Of a stretch of 64,000 nucleotides of DNA, positions 21,740 to 35,017 are shown piece after piece. The translations under genes were made by a program, and so were the position numbers. The DNA comes from Byssothecium circinans (taxonomy: Eukaryota; Ascomycota; Dothideomycetes; Pleosporales; Massarinaceae), in NCBI GenBank assembly GCA_010015675.1, contig ML976983.1, positions 304,015 through 368,014 of the forward strand, written 5' to 3'. How positions within the stretch are numbered: position 1 is the stretch's first letter; each line of letters starts with the position of its first letter. Below the pieces are notes generated by a model. It saw nothing but the letters and a program-made list of their open reading frames with translations, was not told the origin of the DNA and did no database searches.

Positions 21740-23874
21740 TCATACGCTCTCCTTCGTCTCCACAAATTCCCTCTTCCCGCTCTCAGCTCCAACCTTCACG
21801 CCATCCGCCTCCGCCCTCGCAATTCTCTCATCAGCCTCAATAAACTCTGCCGGTCTGTGCAACTGGACGGCCAACTTATTGCGGTGGATAAAGATGCCTG
21901 GATCAGTTTCGAAAAAGCGATCGATATCCTCTAATGTCCTATAGATCCATCAGCACAACGCTCCCTAAAGCAACCACTATAAAGCCCCGAGGATTGAAGA
22001 ATCTGTGACGACTCACCTGTTCGCAGTCTCCGGATAGAAGAAGTAGGTGATAGGAATAAACGCAAAGCATATCACCGCCCAAATGATCCAAAACTTCCAG
22101 CCAATGTTCTGAATACCAGGAAGAGTAACCTGAACAACAGCGTAGTTCATGATCCAGTTCGTGGCCATCGCGAGAGAAGCTCCTTTAGTCCGCATCTCGA
22201 GTGCGTTGATCCTACTCTGTCAGTGGTATCCCTTGAAACGGTACTGCGTTAATTGAGAGCCGACTTACTCGGTCGGATACAACCACGGAACCCCAAGCAC
22301 GCCCATACCAAAGCTAGCAAAGAAGACGAAGAAGAACGACACAGCGACAATACCAAGCTTATAGCTATCTCCGCCTTTAGCGGAAAGACCGAGCGCAATC
22401 GCAATCACGATCCAGCAGGTTGAGCATGCAGCAGCCGATACCATCATGACCTATCCATCGTATAAGTGCCACTCCCACATACCAACCAAGGAATCACTTA
22501 CCCTTCTCCTCCCATACCTCTCGATAACAAAGTACGCCAAACACGCAAAAACCAAATAATCCACACTCCCCGCAGCAGCCAAGATCCGACTCAACAGAGT
22601 CGAGATGCCCAATGCGTTGATAAAAATGTAACTCATGTAGTAACTCGTTACATTGATGCCGGATATCTGGTTCATGGCTTGCATCCAAGCTCCGAGGATC
22701 ATCCGCCTGAGAACGCCAGCGGGGCCTTTACCGGAGAGCAGTTGCCACCATGAGTATGTGTTCATGTGCTCGCGGTCGAGAATGTCTTTGATGATGTTGT
22801 ATTGTGTGCGGACGGTGGGGGAGTCGGGGGCCACGCCGTGGCCTTCGAGAGCGGCGAGGACTTCGAGGGCTTCGGTGTCTTTGCCTTTGCGGATTAAAAG
22901 ACGGGGGCTATCGGGGAGAACTAGAGGTAAGGGTGCGAAGTTAGTAAAGCCCGACCGGAGGTGCGTCGTTCCGCGGCACATTTTTGGAGACAGTGATGCA
23001 GATTGTAGTTTCGAGTTACTCACAGGGACAGAGCGCGTAGATACAAAGAGTAAAAAATATTTGGAAGGCTAGCGGGAAGCGCCATGCAACGTCGCGAGGA
23101 GCGAAAGAAAAGGCCAGAGTGAGCCAGTTGGAGATTGAGAATCCAGTGATGCAGTTTGCTGTTTATCGTTAGCCATCAAATGAATTTGTAATGAATTGCA
23201 CATGCCCATTTGAATGATGACGAGCTTTCCTCTGCTGCTCATCTTGCTCGTTTCAGCTTGCCAGACGCCTGCCGTCGCCGTATTCATGCCAGTACCTAAC
23301 CCCGCGACAATACGTCCAACCATCATTTGGGCAACTCCATAGCTCGCAGTCTGAATAATGGCGCCAACAGCAATGACAGTTGAGCCGAGAAGAATCTGTC
23401 GGGGTCGCCCGAGGATGTCGCCAGTCCAGATGGTAGACATGGCACCGATGAAGCAACCGATATTGTAGATGGAGGTCATAACACCCTAAAAGACAGTCTA
23501 AAGTCAGTCTGACTGTAGTAATTGCTTCTACGTGATCCTTAAGCTCTTTTTACCTGCATATTGGCCGATGGGTGCCCAAACGTCTCCAGAAAATCCTCAC
23601 TGATGATGACATTGCCCTACCATAAAGTCAGTGAATATGTTGTACGTACAGCGGGCAAGGAGACTGCTTACAAAGACCCCCTGATCATAGCCGTAGAATC
23701 TGTAATTATCAATTATCTAGCTACGAAAAGGCGTAGGTGAAATCCCTACATCAAAACTGAGTTCGTCAGCTACCACCAAACAAGTGACCCGGGTCCCAAC
23801 TCACCAGTCGATGCCGCGATTGATATCCATACTGTGAGTCTCTCTCCAGACCCACCAAGATATCTAGGTGCCAT
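21740..23874 (-). CDS. MFS sugar transporter, ten exons with a 7-nt micro-exon
   Basis: Exons are 23805-23874, 23750-23756, 23672-23699, 23554-23616, 23206-23485, 23024-23158, 22502-22920, 22269-22450, 22017-22211 and 21740-21938, giving 525 residues. Every phase closes. The protein has sugar-porter marks: FYGYDQGVF in helix 1, GRPRQILLG after helix 2, PDSPRLLIRKGK before the central loop, ERYGRRRV after it and PETANRTLEDID at the end of helix 12. It imports a hexose, disaccharide or polyol across the plasma membrane; the substrate is unknown. Two splicing features stand out. Exon 2 is only 7 nt (TTTTGAT), yet it is needed for ASTVLIFYGYDQG. Intron 5 (23159-23205) begins GCATGT rather than GT, the only phase-correct choice, giving IIQMANCITGFSISNW. 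Confidence 0.87.
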
Positions 23875-25004
23875 AACTCTTAACGAATTGCAGCTTCTTT
23901 TCCTGAGTCCGATTTATCGCTCAATTGCTCATAATGATGTGGGGTGAAAGATGAGACGACATCAGGACAGCGATGATGTATGAAGACGCAGCAGTACCAT
24001 CCCACCGGAACCAAGCACACGAATCAACAGCGTTGCAAAAGCGATGATCCCAAATCCACCCCGCGGGGGAGGGATATGCAACCTCTCTATACGGTGTACA
24101 TGAGATTCTCTCACGGATAAGTAGTCCCGGGAAAATAATATCTCCACAAGATCTAGCTCGATAAGCAGACTACTACACGCTGCATCTACTTTGAGTAGGC
24201 TTTGCAAATAATTCATCAGCTTTTTTTTTTGAGGTTACGTTACCGCGCGCGAGAGACCCCTCACGCACAACCTCGGATATACATTTTTCTCCTTCAGGTG
24301 TACCACGCTATGAGTGTGCAGACTCTCCATTTACCCTCTTCAACAATACAAGCTTCCCCGTACCCCATACCCCATACCCATGCACCAACCGACAGCGACA
24401 AAGCCTAAGATGCTTCTCCAATATGGCGAAGAAGTGGTCTCGAGAAAAAAGCTATTAGAATCGCGGTACCACGAAAAGATTACGTGAATGTTGTCAGGTA
24501 CTGAATTTCTCTTAGGTGAGGGTTTTGCAGAGTTATTCATTTTTCAAGGTTTTGCTACCGCGAGAGTGAAGTCTACATCCGCCAACGGACACGGATCGCA
24601 CAACCGGTAAATATATAAACGCCCGGCTTACTTCTTTAGCCAGTGGGGGTGGTGGTGTTGGAGTTTCGGAGCAAGTTTGCCGAGGAGGTGTACCGAAGGA
24701 ATGTGAGGCGGGGCTACGGGGGTTTGGGGACGATTTTCCGGCGACATCGTATCTCAATTTGATCTATAAGTATATTCTAATGAATGTAGGCAATTCATAA
24801 TTATAGCAGATAAGGGAAATACAAGGGTTTTATAAACATAATGGTTGTTGCGAAATATTCGGACTGTAAAAAGGCGTGATTCGCATCATCGGTGGGTTGA
24901 CTTGTGGAAGAGAGGTCAAGCCATCTCAATTGCAAATGTACAAATTAAATCTTTGACGTCTATTAAATTTTCACGGGTATCTTTGATATCTAGACTCGCA
25001 GCTC
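23875..25004. other. Intergenic, no supported gene
   Basis: About 1.1 kb: the transporter promoter and the 3' flank of the mevalonate gene. It holds an 11-T run near 24222-24232 and short unrecognised frames. The last 250 nt are AT-rich. Confidence 0.5.
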
Positions 25005-26198
25005 CTACTTAGAGACAGGCTCACCCTTCTCACTGATCAAGCTCTCCTCCGTCTTAATCGGTCCCTCTCCAACACCAGTCAAGATAACCCGAATGACACC
25101 TTCCTCCAACAAGCCCACAGCCACCGCGTTGTCAACAGCAACCTTATCCCTCGCCTCATCATTTGCACTCACAGCTTGTCCCCGCTCACCAGCCCATCCC
25201 TCCTTTTCTCCCAATATGCTCTTGAACAGACCAGCAACCTCCTTCTCATTCTCTTGCAGATAGTAGACCACAGCATTTGGTCCAGCATCAAACGTATACG
25301 CCGCAATGATTTTGCCCGCCGCTGCATTAATGCTCTCCACAATCTTGATCGCGGCCCTCGACACATCGTTCAAGTAGAAGATCGGCGGGTACGTGTCCAA
25401 ACACGTAGCATGGAAAGAATTGCTATCCATCATCGTGACCTTTGCAAACGTCTCAAAGTCCTTCTCCTGAATGGCCTTCTGCATCTCCTGCATGCGTCTC
25501 GGCACCGTTTCGTTCGCACGTGCAGCGAAAAGCGAGGATGTGGCAACCGTAGTCTGCATCCCTGTAGTAGAAGAAACGCCCTTCTTTGCTGCGCTGACGA
25601 CGAGGATTACGGCGCGCATATTGGGCCAGTGCGATGCGGGCGCGACTTGGAAGGCTTTGCTGTCGCTTCCGTCGGCCTCTCTGCCTTGTTCCCAGCCCAC
25701 ATAGCCGCCAAACAGACTCCTACATGCTGAGCCGGAGCCTTGTCGCGCGATCCTCGAGAGTTCTGTTGGAGAGGAGGGCAGCTCGTAGAGGTTTGCAATG
25801 GCCCTGACTAGTGCTGCGAAACCAGCTGCACTACTCGCCAACCCAGCTGCTGTCGGAAAATTGTTTTCGCTGACAATTTTCAGCGGAAGCTCGCTCAGCT
25901 TTGGTAAGCCATTATCCTTGTTCTCCAAGTCTTTCCTTAGTGCTCTCAATTCGCGGAAGCACGCCTGCGTCCTCGCACCAGATACATCCTGAGGGCTGCC
26001 ATTGAGGAGCAGGCTATCTTCGGCAGGGTACGAGGATGAGCAAGAAGCGGTCGTGTGGGTTCGGAGGTCGGATTGAGCGAGGGTGACGCTGAGGGAGGAG
26101 TTGGTGGGGAGGTTGAGCTTGGGGTCGCGTTTCCCCCAATATTTTATCACGGCGATGTTTACAGGGGCGGTCGTGCTCGCACGGTAGATTTCGGACAT
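25005..26198 (-). CDS. MVD1: Diphosphomevalonate decarboxylase
   Basis: An intronless frame of 397 residues matches mevalonate diphosphate decarboxylase (ERG19/MVD1) throughout. It has NIAVIKYWGKRD near the N-terminus (residues 14-25), the GHMP-kinase ATP-binding loop FPTAAGLASSAAGFAAL at 114-130, SGSACRS at about 155-161, and TFDAGPNAV with the catalytic Asp at about 304. The enzyme converts mevalonate 5-diphosphate to isopentenyl diphosphate, CO2 and phosphate, using ATP. This is the last mevalonate-pathway step before isoprenoid and ergosterol synthesis, probably in the cytosol. Length and start are normal (ATG in a TGTCCGAAAT context), and the C-terminus is slightly extended with a Lys/Glu-rich tail. 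No lesion is seen. Confidence 0.95.
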   Translation of the reverse strand: MSEIYRASTTAPVNIAVIKYWGKRDPKLNLPTNSSLSVTLAQSDLRTHTTASCSSSYPAEDSLLLNGSPQDVSGARTQACFRELRALRKDLENKDNGLPKLSELPLKIVSENNFPTAAGLASSAAGFAALVRAIANLYELPSSPTELSRIARQGSGSACRSLFGGYVGWEQGREADGSDSKAFQVAPASHWPNMRAVILVVSAAKKGVSSTTGMQTTVATSSLFAARANETVPRRMQEMQKAIQEKDFETFAKVTMMDSNSFHATCLDTYPPIFYLNDVSRAAIKIVESINAAAGKIIAAYTFDAGPNAVVYYLQENEKEVAGLFKSILGEKEGWAGERGQAVSANDEARDKVAVDNAVAVGLLEEGVIRVILTGVGEGPIKTEESLISEKGEPVSK

Positions 26199-26551
26199 TG
26201 TGGGGTTTGGGTGGATGATAAGTGTGTAACAATAATGAAGAGAAGAGTGAGAGAAGTGGTGGTGGTGGAATATTTGTTCATGCAGGGTTGTGGTGGGGTT
26301 TGAGAGATGGGGATTCCTGTGACAACGAGTAAATGGTGCTAGCCAAAGTAGGAATCGTGCATATCAATGACTACCTTAACCATGAGGGCTCTTTCTTCGC
26401 TGTAGAATACTAGAAGAGGAGATACAAATCATCGAATTTGGACTAAAAGTTACCAAGACGTTTTGAAAACATGGGCTCGGGAACTGGCAGGAGCCTGACA
26501 GGCTTCCACATAATTGTTACTGCTAACTATTTCAACCACACAACGTTATTA
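26199..26551. other. Intergenic, no gene seen
   Basis: 353 nt between the MVD1 start and the stop of the secreted BNR-like gene: MVD1 promoter and 3' flank. Nothing specific is recognisable. Confidence 0.5.
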
Positions 26552-27634
26552 CTACAAGGTCGAGAGATCTAATTTAGCTACCCGTCCTTTTGCTCCCGAA
26601 GCCCAACAGAGATTCTTACTCGCGCACTCCACTGCATCAAAGGTGCCATTGTCAATACCTCTCCAATTCTTCCCTCCATCCAAAGTGATATCAGAGCCCG
26701 AAGTCCCAACAGCCAAAGCAACATTCCTTCTCCCAGGAACCCACGATACACCGGATCGATATCCCCCAGGAAAGCTCTCTGCCTTGATCCACGACTTGCC
26801 TCCATCTTTCGACCAAGCAGCGTTGTCAACATTCCCCGAAGGCTTCTCATAGTCTCCCCCAACTGCAACCCCGTAGTCCTCGTCGCGGAAGCGGACCGAA
26901 AACACACCAGCAGCCGCACCGCCAGTAATCGAGGTATTGCTGACTTCCCAACGATGCCCATCGTCGCTGCGATAGATACGGCCAGGATTCACGCCTCCCG
27001 AAGCAATGTACCACCGTCCAGCAGCCGCCTCAATACATGTCCCAGAAGCCGCAAACGCGAATTCCCCAGTAAGTGCAGCAGGGACGCCTGCGGGATCAAC
27101 AACCTTCCAGCTCGCACCGCCATCCCAAGTTTCAATTAGTCTGAATTTCCCATCCACTGGATCACTCAGTGTGAGCCCGTGTCTCTCGTCTTCGAATGCC
27201 AGGCAATCATAGAACGCAGCAGCGTCCTGGTTGATAAACGTCTTCTGCCAGCTCTTCCCTCCATTCTTCGTCAGGTAAATACGTGACGCATTGCCTTCGC
27301 CGATGGAGAGGGTGACGGCGGATTTGTCGGACCAGGCTTGGATGTCACGGAACTGGAAGTCTGATGCATTTTCTCCCGCGAAGGATGGAGAGACGTTGAT
27401 CCATGATGTGCCACCATTCGTGGTGCGCAGGACAGTCCCTGCCGTGCCAGAGACCCAGGCAATCTTATCAGATACTGGAGAGAGGCCTCTGAATTGCGCA
27501 GTGCTGTTCGTTGATGAGAGTGACCATGTCAGCCGGGGAGGAGTGGGAATAGGATGGTATTGGGGACTTGGTAGGGCGGCCGTTGAAGAAAGCAGGGTGA
27601 GTACCAACGAACTCAATTGATGACGGAGCTTCAT
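26552..27634 (-). CDS. Secreted BNR/Asp-box (YCF48-like) beta-propeller protein
   Basis: An intronless frame of 360 residues with a clear signal peptide (about residues 1-20, MKLRHQLSSLVLTLLSSTAA). The rest is a beta-propeller of about 45-residue units carrying Asp-box-like S/T-x-D/N-G-G-x-x-W turns: TTNGGTSW, TKNGGKSW, TWDGGASW, RSDDGHRW, SKDGGKSW and LDGGKNW. Such BNR or YCF48/HCF136-like propellers occur in secreted bacterial and fungal proteins, often of unknown activity. They are frequently labelled oxidoreductase in automatic annotation without proof. Several N-x-S/T sites agree with secretion. No sialidase RIP or catalytic motif is visible, so I do not call a glycosidase. The gene lies 353 nt from the MVD1 start, on the same strand. 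Confidence 0.78.
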   Translation of the reverse strand: MKLRHQLSSLVLTLLSSTAALPSPQYHPIPTPPRLTWSLSSTNSTAQFRGLSPVSDKIAWVSGTAGTVLRTTNGGTSWINVSPSFAGENASDFQFRDIQAWSDKSAVTLSIGEGNASRIYLTKNGGKSWQKTFINQDAAAFYDCLAFEDERHGLTLSDPVDGKFRLIETWDGGASWKVVDPAGVPAALTGEFAFAASGTCIEAAAGRWYIASGGVNPGRIYRSDDGHRWEVSNTSITGGAAAGVFSVRFRDEDYGVAVGGDYEKPSGNVDNAAWSKDGGKSWIKAESFPGGYRSGVSWVPGRRNVALAVGTSGSDITLDGGKNWRGIDNGTFDAVECASKNLCWASGAKGRVAKLDLSTL

Positions 27635-28162
27635 CGTGAGTATCGTAGTTGAATCTCAGGCACTTCGCCACCTTGACACTGAGCGCCGTCCAAGCTAATA
27701 TATAAGACCAACCATGAGGAGGATTTCGCGATCGACATCTTGAGTACCCCTCCCTGTATCACGACTTCCTCATCGGGCAGGTGAAAGATTTCTACCCGCA
27801 CGCAAGAATCCGGTTGAAGTTGAATAGCGTTATTTGAACCAAAATTGAGATGATCATGGTTGTTGGAATTAGATGAAGGAACTGGTTGAGATGGCGTAAG
27901 TTCGGATAGTTAAAGAGCTCCATCTTTCAGATTAGAGTTTGAAGCAGCAAACCATGAGCGCTTCTCATTGCAGCCGAAGGCATCTTTGAGAGTTATATAC
28001 GGAATAATTAATTACGGAATTAAACAATTGTACTCTTTTCCCAATACACAACATACCAGCCAATCACAACCCACTAACCTCCGAGGCGCCGAGCTCAACT
28101 TTTCGAGATCTCGGCATCACCACATTCTCCTCGCAGAACCATCACACTGCTCTCCTGCGGCA
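27635..28162. promoter_or_regulatory. Divergent promoter region
   Basis: 528 nt between the divergent starts of the BNR-like gene and the holocytochrome c synthase gene. It holds an AT-rich stretch at 27990-28060 but no identifiable factor site. Confidence 0.45.
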
Positions 28163-29044
28163 ATGTCCTCAGAAAACGATCCCGCCGCCAGCTGCCCGGT
28201 AGACCACAAAGCGCGCGAAGCATGGCTCAAACAAGCCAAAGCGCAAAACGCCACCGCGCAACCACCACACCCCATCCCCTCAACCTCCACACCCACGCCG
28301 CTCCCATCCGCCAACTGCGACTCCTCCCAGATAGACCAGTCGCTCCCCTCCCAACCATCCCCCTCCAACGCACCCACAACCTCTGGGATCCTCGGCTCAA
28401 TACACGGCGCAGGAGGCGGCGCACTAGGGATTCAGCGCGAAGTCTCGACGATACCGCGGGCTTTACCCACATATGGCAAGGAGCAGAGACCAGCGAACAA
28501 TGAAAAAGACACGGGCGCGGATAAAAAGACAGGGAACTGGATCTACCCGTCTGAGCAAATGTTCTTCGATGCGATGAAGAGGAAGGCGTATAATCCCGAG
28601 CAGGCGGATATGAGAACTATTGTTCCGATTCACAATGCGGTGAATGAGCGGGCGTGGATGGAGATCAAGGAGTGGGAGAAGGGAAGGGGGAGTGAGAGGT
28701 AGGAAGCACCATATTCACTACTCCACATATTACAGTGCAGGGTGCAAGAGATGCTAACTCCACACAGTTGCGGCGGGCCCCGTCTCGAGTCCTTCTCCGG
28801 TCTATCTACCTCCCTCACTCCGCGCGCTCGATGGAACACGTTATTAGGATACAAACCGCCATTCGACCGCCATGATTGGGTCGTCGACCGCTGTGGAACG
28901 AAAGTCGAATACGTGATTGATTTTTACGCGGGGAAGGATGAGGGGAGGCCCGGCAAGGAGTTGAATTTCTTCTTGGATGTGAGACCGAAGTTGAATAGTT
29001 GGGAGGGGATAAAGCTTAGGGCGCAGCGGTTTGTGGGACTGTAA
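28163..29044 (+). CDS. CYC3: Holocytochrome c synthase (cytochrome c heme lyase)
   Basis: Two exons, join(28163..28698,28768..29044), give 270 residues. The 69-nt intron has a GTAGGA donor and a TGCTAAC branch before CACACAG. Heme-lyase marks are an N-terminal CPVDH (Cys-Pro heme-binding motif, residues 12-16), GNWIYPSEQMFFDAMKRK, VPIHNAVNERAW (its His is the likely heme ligand), and after the intron SGLSTSLTPRARWNTLLGYKPPFDRHDW with VEYVIDFYAG. The enzyme attaches heme covalently to apocytochrome c in the mitochondrial intermembrane space. Fungi have separate lyases for c and c1 (Cyc3, Cyt2). I favour the c type, but this choice is not certain. A Pro/Ser/Thr-rich insertion (about residues 30-75) lies after the CP motif. 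Confidence 0.9.
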
Positions 29045-30033
29045 GAGTATTGCGAAAGAGGAAGGATGTACGATACGCATGTATTGACAGAATTGTATAG
29101 TAATGAACAGCACAGCTGCAGCTGACCCCGTGAACGGTACCAAATCACATGATCAACACTACACCTGCACCACATGAATGATATACAAAGTGACGAAGTA
29201 AGAGCTAGCAGATGATAGGGAGCACCTCAATAGCAGCTAAAGCTGCTAAACCTCCCAAACCCTACCCGGACCCTATTTTCCCAGATTCCACGCCCTAATC
29301 CTAACTATCTAAGTAGTAGGATTTATCTGCTACTGGGGTGCTCCCTACCACCTAAGGTGAGAGCTATCTTGCGCTCATAACTTTTTAACTTTAAATCGGT
29401 AGATCGAAAGCTTCGCCCCCCGACCCGCATCCCGTAGGATCAACATCATTGGATGCTATCATCTCATCCCATATACCGGTAGTGGGTTAAATGCTGATAC
29501 CTAAATAAATCCCAACCCCACTTATGAATCTCACTTCAGTGGGCCACCAGGTACCTGGACGCGATAACTTGTGTCCAGTGAAGTAAGCGAGCTGCCCGAA
29601 TTTCATCTTTACTCCCGTACTGAGAGAAACTGCTCTGAATCCGAATTCTATGCCTCTCGAAAGCCTTAAGCTATTAAAACTATATTCTACGTTTTATAGT
29701 TACATGCAAAACCTGTTAAAATACCTCCGTTTTATATGGATTGACTAGTATGGCCACAGAGTGCTTAGTGTCGAATTAACGCGTCAAATGGTGGGTCCTG
29801 AAACTACAGATGTAGTCAGCTTACCTGACTCTCATTCGTGACTATGGACAGCAAATACATATAAAAGTCGTGTAACGCTATCTAAGTACTTCCCTTCCTC
29901 TCTTTGAGAAGAGAACGACAATACAGTATACTCACAGTCTTCCACATCAACAATTGCACTTAGTATCCATACAATACGCCTTCCTCTCTCCCCACACAAC
30001 CCTACACAACCTTACCTTAACGTAGCCGCAACA
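29045..30033. other. Intergenic region holding one MITE
   Basis: About 1 kb downstream of CYC3 and upstream of the cupin gene. Apart from the MITE at 29218-29345 no gene or RNA is seen. The rest is AT-leaning, with a TATA-like atacatataaaag near 29855-29867. Confidence 0.5.
29218..29345. mobile_element. 128-bp MITE, TA target-site duplication
   Basis: The left end GGGAGCACCTCAATAGCAG (29218-29236) is the inverted complement of the right end (29327-29345) with two mismatches in 19 positions. TA dinucleotides flank both outer ends (29216-29217 and 29346-29347), the duplication expected for Tc1/mariner-type elements. The interior has no coding capacity and contains a small agcagct/agctgct hairpin. 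It is non-autonomous and would need a transposase from elsewhere. Confidence 0.82.
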
Positions 30034-30907
30034 ATGTCCGCCCCCTTCACCTTCACAGAAAAAGCCACAGACCTGCCCCCCAACAAACGCTACATCCTCA
30101 CGCACGACAAAAACGGTCGTTCGGTCATCCACTCCTCACCCCCGCAACTGTACAAGAGTGTCGGGGATGCTGGAGGATTGGCGCGGTCCTGTACGCTCCC
30201 TCCTCCTTCCCACCCCCTCCCTCTGTCTTGAACCAACTAACACCTACCACCCCCAAGTCGCCACAACATCCGTCCCCGCAACCCTCACCAACGACGAAGA
30301 CATAACAGCCTACCGCTCCGAAACAGGGTAATTTTCTTCCCTGCCCAAAACATCCAAGTCCCAACTAACTAACACACCCCTCTAACACACCAGACCCGCC
30401 TCCTACAAAGGCAAAGACATAGTCATCCCCACACCCAGCAGCTCGCACCTCGTCGTCGTCGACCTCGCTCCAGGCGGCGGAAGCCCCATGCACAGAACCG
30501 TTTCTATTGACTATAGTATCTGCGTTATTGGGCATGTGAGGATGGAGTTGGATGGTGGGGAGTGGGTGGATTTGTATCCTGGCGTGAGTAGCTTTTCTCA
30601 AACTTTCTCCTTCTTTCTTCTATTTCTTTGGGTGGGGTGGGAGAGCTGTGTATTCAAGTGTCCTGGACGGATTGACTGGAGGTGTCGAAAGTCTAGTAGC
30701 AGTGTACTTAGTATAGTTCCTCGCGCATGGGATCTCAATGCTGATGTGAAGGATGTATAGGACCACGTTATCCAGAGGGGAACGATGCATAGATGGCAAA
30801 ATGGGTCGCAGACGGAGGCCGCGCGCTTCGTCGCTGTGACACTGCCATGTGAGCCGTTCGAGATTCCGGGAACCGGGAAAATGCTGGCGGAGGAATTCTT
30901 GAGCTGA
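30034..30907 (+). CDS. Cupin-domain protein
   Basis: Four exons, join(30034..30190,30258..30327,30394..30583,30761..30907), encode 187 residues. All phases close. The last intron is long for this window (177 nt, GTGAGT to TATAG). The C-terminal half is a small cupin barrel: LVVVDLAPGGGSPMHRT is the first conserved strand pair, with GHVRMELDGGEWVDLYPGDHVIQRGTMHRWQN as the second. The metal-binding pattern is reduced: the first motif has one His (MHRT), the second the final His (MHRWQN). Such one-domain cupins accompany oxidative or degradative pathways as small dioxygenases, isomerases or binding proteins. The substrate here is unknown. No signal peptide is seen, so it is probably cytosolic. 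Confidence 0.8.
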
Positions 30908-31314
30908 TGCTCCAGCGCCGGCTGCCGATGGTACTACAGTACTCGCGTAGAAGATCCGGGACACTTTGCACCTAGAAGTTTGCGGGAAACGGGTCTAGAG
31001 CTTTGACACGTAATTGTTCATAGTCAACGCGAATGGGAAAATTTGGAAGGAATTGAAAGCATGTCTTGAACTAATTTCACAAATCCCGTTTCCCGTCCAC
31101 GTCGAAGTACTCCTGTCTTGCTCTAAACTTTCCTTTCCATCATTCAGTCGTTCATTAATCACATCGCCTGCAGCCCGATGCTCTTACTACCGTACTAACC
31201 AACAATCTGAGGACACTTCCGAGCTCGAAAACTGTGGAAAGCTTATTCAGACTTTTGACACGTGGCTGTATCTCCCCATTGATATCATGAATTGCTACCT
31301 CCATGAATGCTCCC
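30908..31314. other. Intergenic between convergent genes, no gene seen
   Basis: 407 nt between the 3' ends of the cupin and SEC23 genes. Nothing beyond unremarkable short frames. Confidence 0.5.
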
Positions 31315-33889
<2,575 letters not shown>

Positions 33890-35017
33890 GGTGTCCGGTG
33901 GTGGTGCGGTGTGAGGGTTGAGGTGGGCTCGCGGGGTCGAAGAAGAGGGACCAGTGAAGGACTTCTAGCGTGGGTATAGTACAGAAAGCTCCGCTGAGGT
34001 TTTGAAAGAGAGCTCTACGTAGCCCTCGAGCGCAGGCAGCAGTTCAAGTGTCTTGTTGCAACGTTCCCACAGCGCAGTGAGCAGGAACTCGGTGTGGTCG
34101 AGCCACGGCACTGGCCAGATTGATGTTCAGATCGCTAAATCCTAATGCGGTTAGACGGCGGTCCAAGCTCTCCGACTCGACTACAAAAGTTTCGATTTTT
34201 CGCCCTCCACTTCTGTCCTCAGACAGAACGCCAGCTACATACACTACTTTCGACAGCCTCGACCTTACATGACGAGCTTGTTTTCGCGCTGGACGTAGAG
34301 AAGAGTAGGCTCATGGCTGGGCACCCGGTCTGGAGATCCCGTTCAGGGTACCTCTGATATTCTGGGAATCAGCGAGAGTTACATCCTCACAATCCTGTGC
34401 ACGTTGTAGAGGGGACAAACGACATCCTCAGATGTGATTGCTTTCATAGTTACCGCTGACATGTTGGGTCAGGTTATCATAGTCGTTGGGTCCAAATTCG
34501 AGGTGCAAACATGCATATCGGTTGCTTTGAGGATGATTTGTCAACAACTCTTTATCGCATGTCTTTGATTCCCGTTTCTCTGCCTGTTCAACAATTGCAA
34601 ATTCGCGACTTGATGAAATCACGTTATTATGCTGCTGCCGAATGCCTTCCCAAGCAAGCACCTCCCCAAACTCATCGCTTCCGTAGGTCAGGCCTATTTC
34701 GTGGAACAACGGACATGAAGCTTTTGGTGATTTGATCAAGCGAAGGGTGTGAACGTACCTGTGTACCTTATTTGACAAGGTGAGAGAAGGACGAGCAAGA
34801 CTGGCCATGCCTAAGTAATAGGCATTACCTTTACTTTGGTTACAGCAGCGATCGTAAACTAAGACTAGTATACTTTACCAGTGGAGAATATGGCCCTTAT
34901 GAGGGGCTATATAAAGCGGAGGTATATATTTAGCTGGTCCGTCTATCTGCTCCTGGAGTACCACTCGCGAACTACAATCCCTCCAATACAGCAATACGAC
35001 CTGAGTGACTCAACGTC
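33890..35017. other. Divergent promoter region, no supported gene
   Basis: About 1.1 kb between the divergent starts of SEC23 and the BTB gene. A 126-codon minus-strand frame (34428-34808) exists, but it has no recognisable domain and uncertain coding character, so I do not call it. Confidence 0.45.

Noticed and set aside
34428..34808. 126-codon minus frame between SEC23 and the BTB gene
   Set aside because: No domain, no splice partners and it lies in a divergent promoter region; likely a chance frame.
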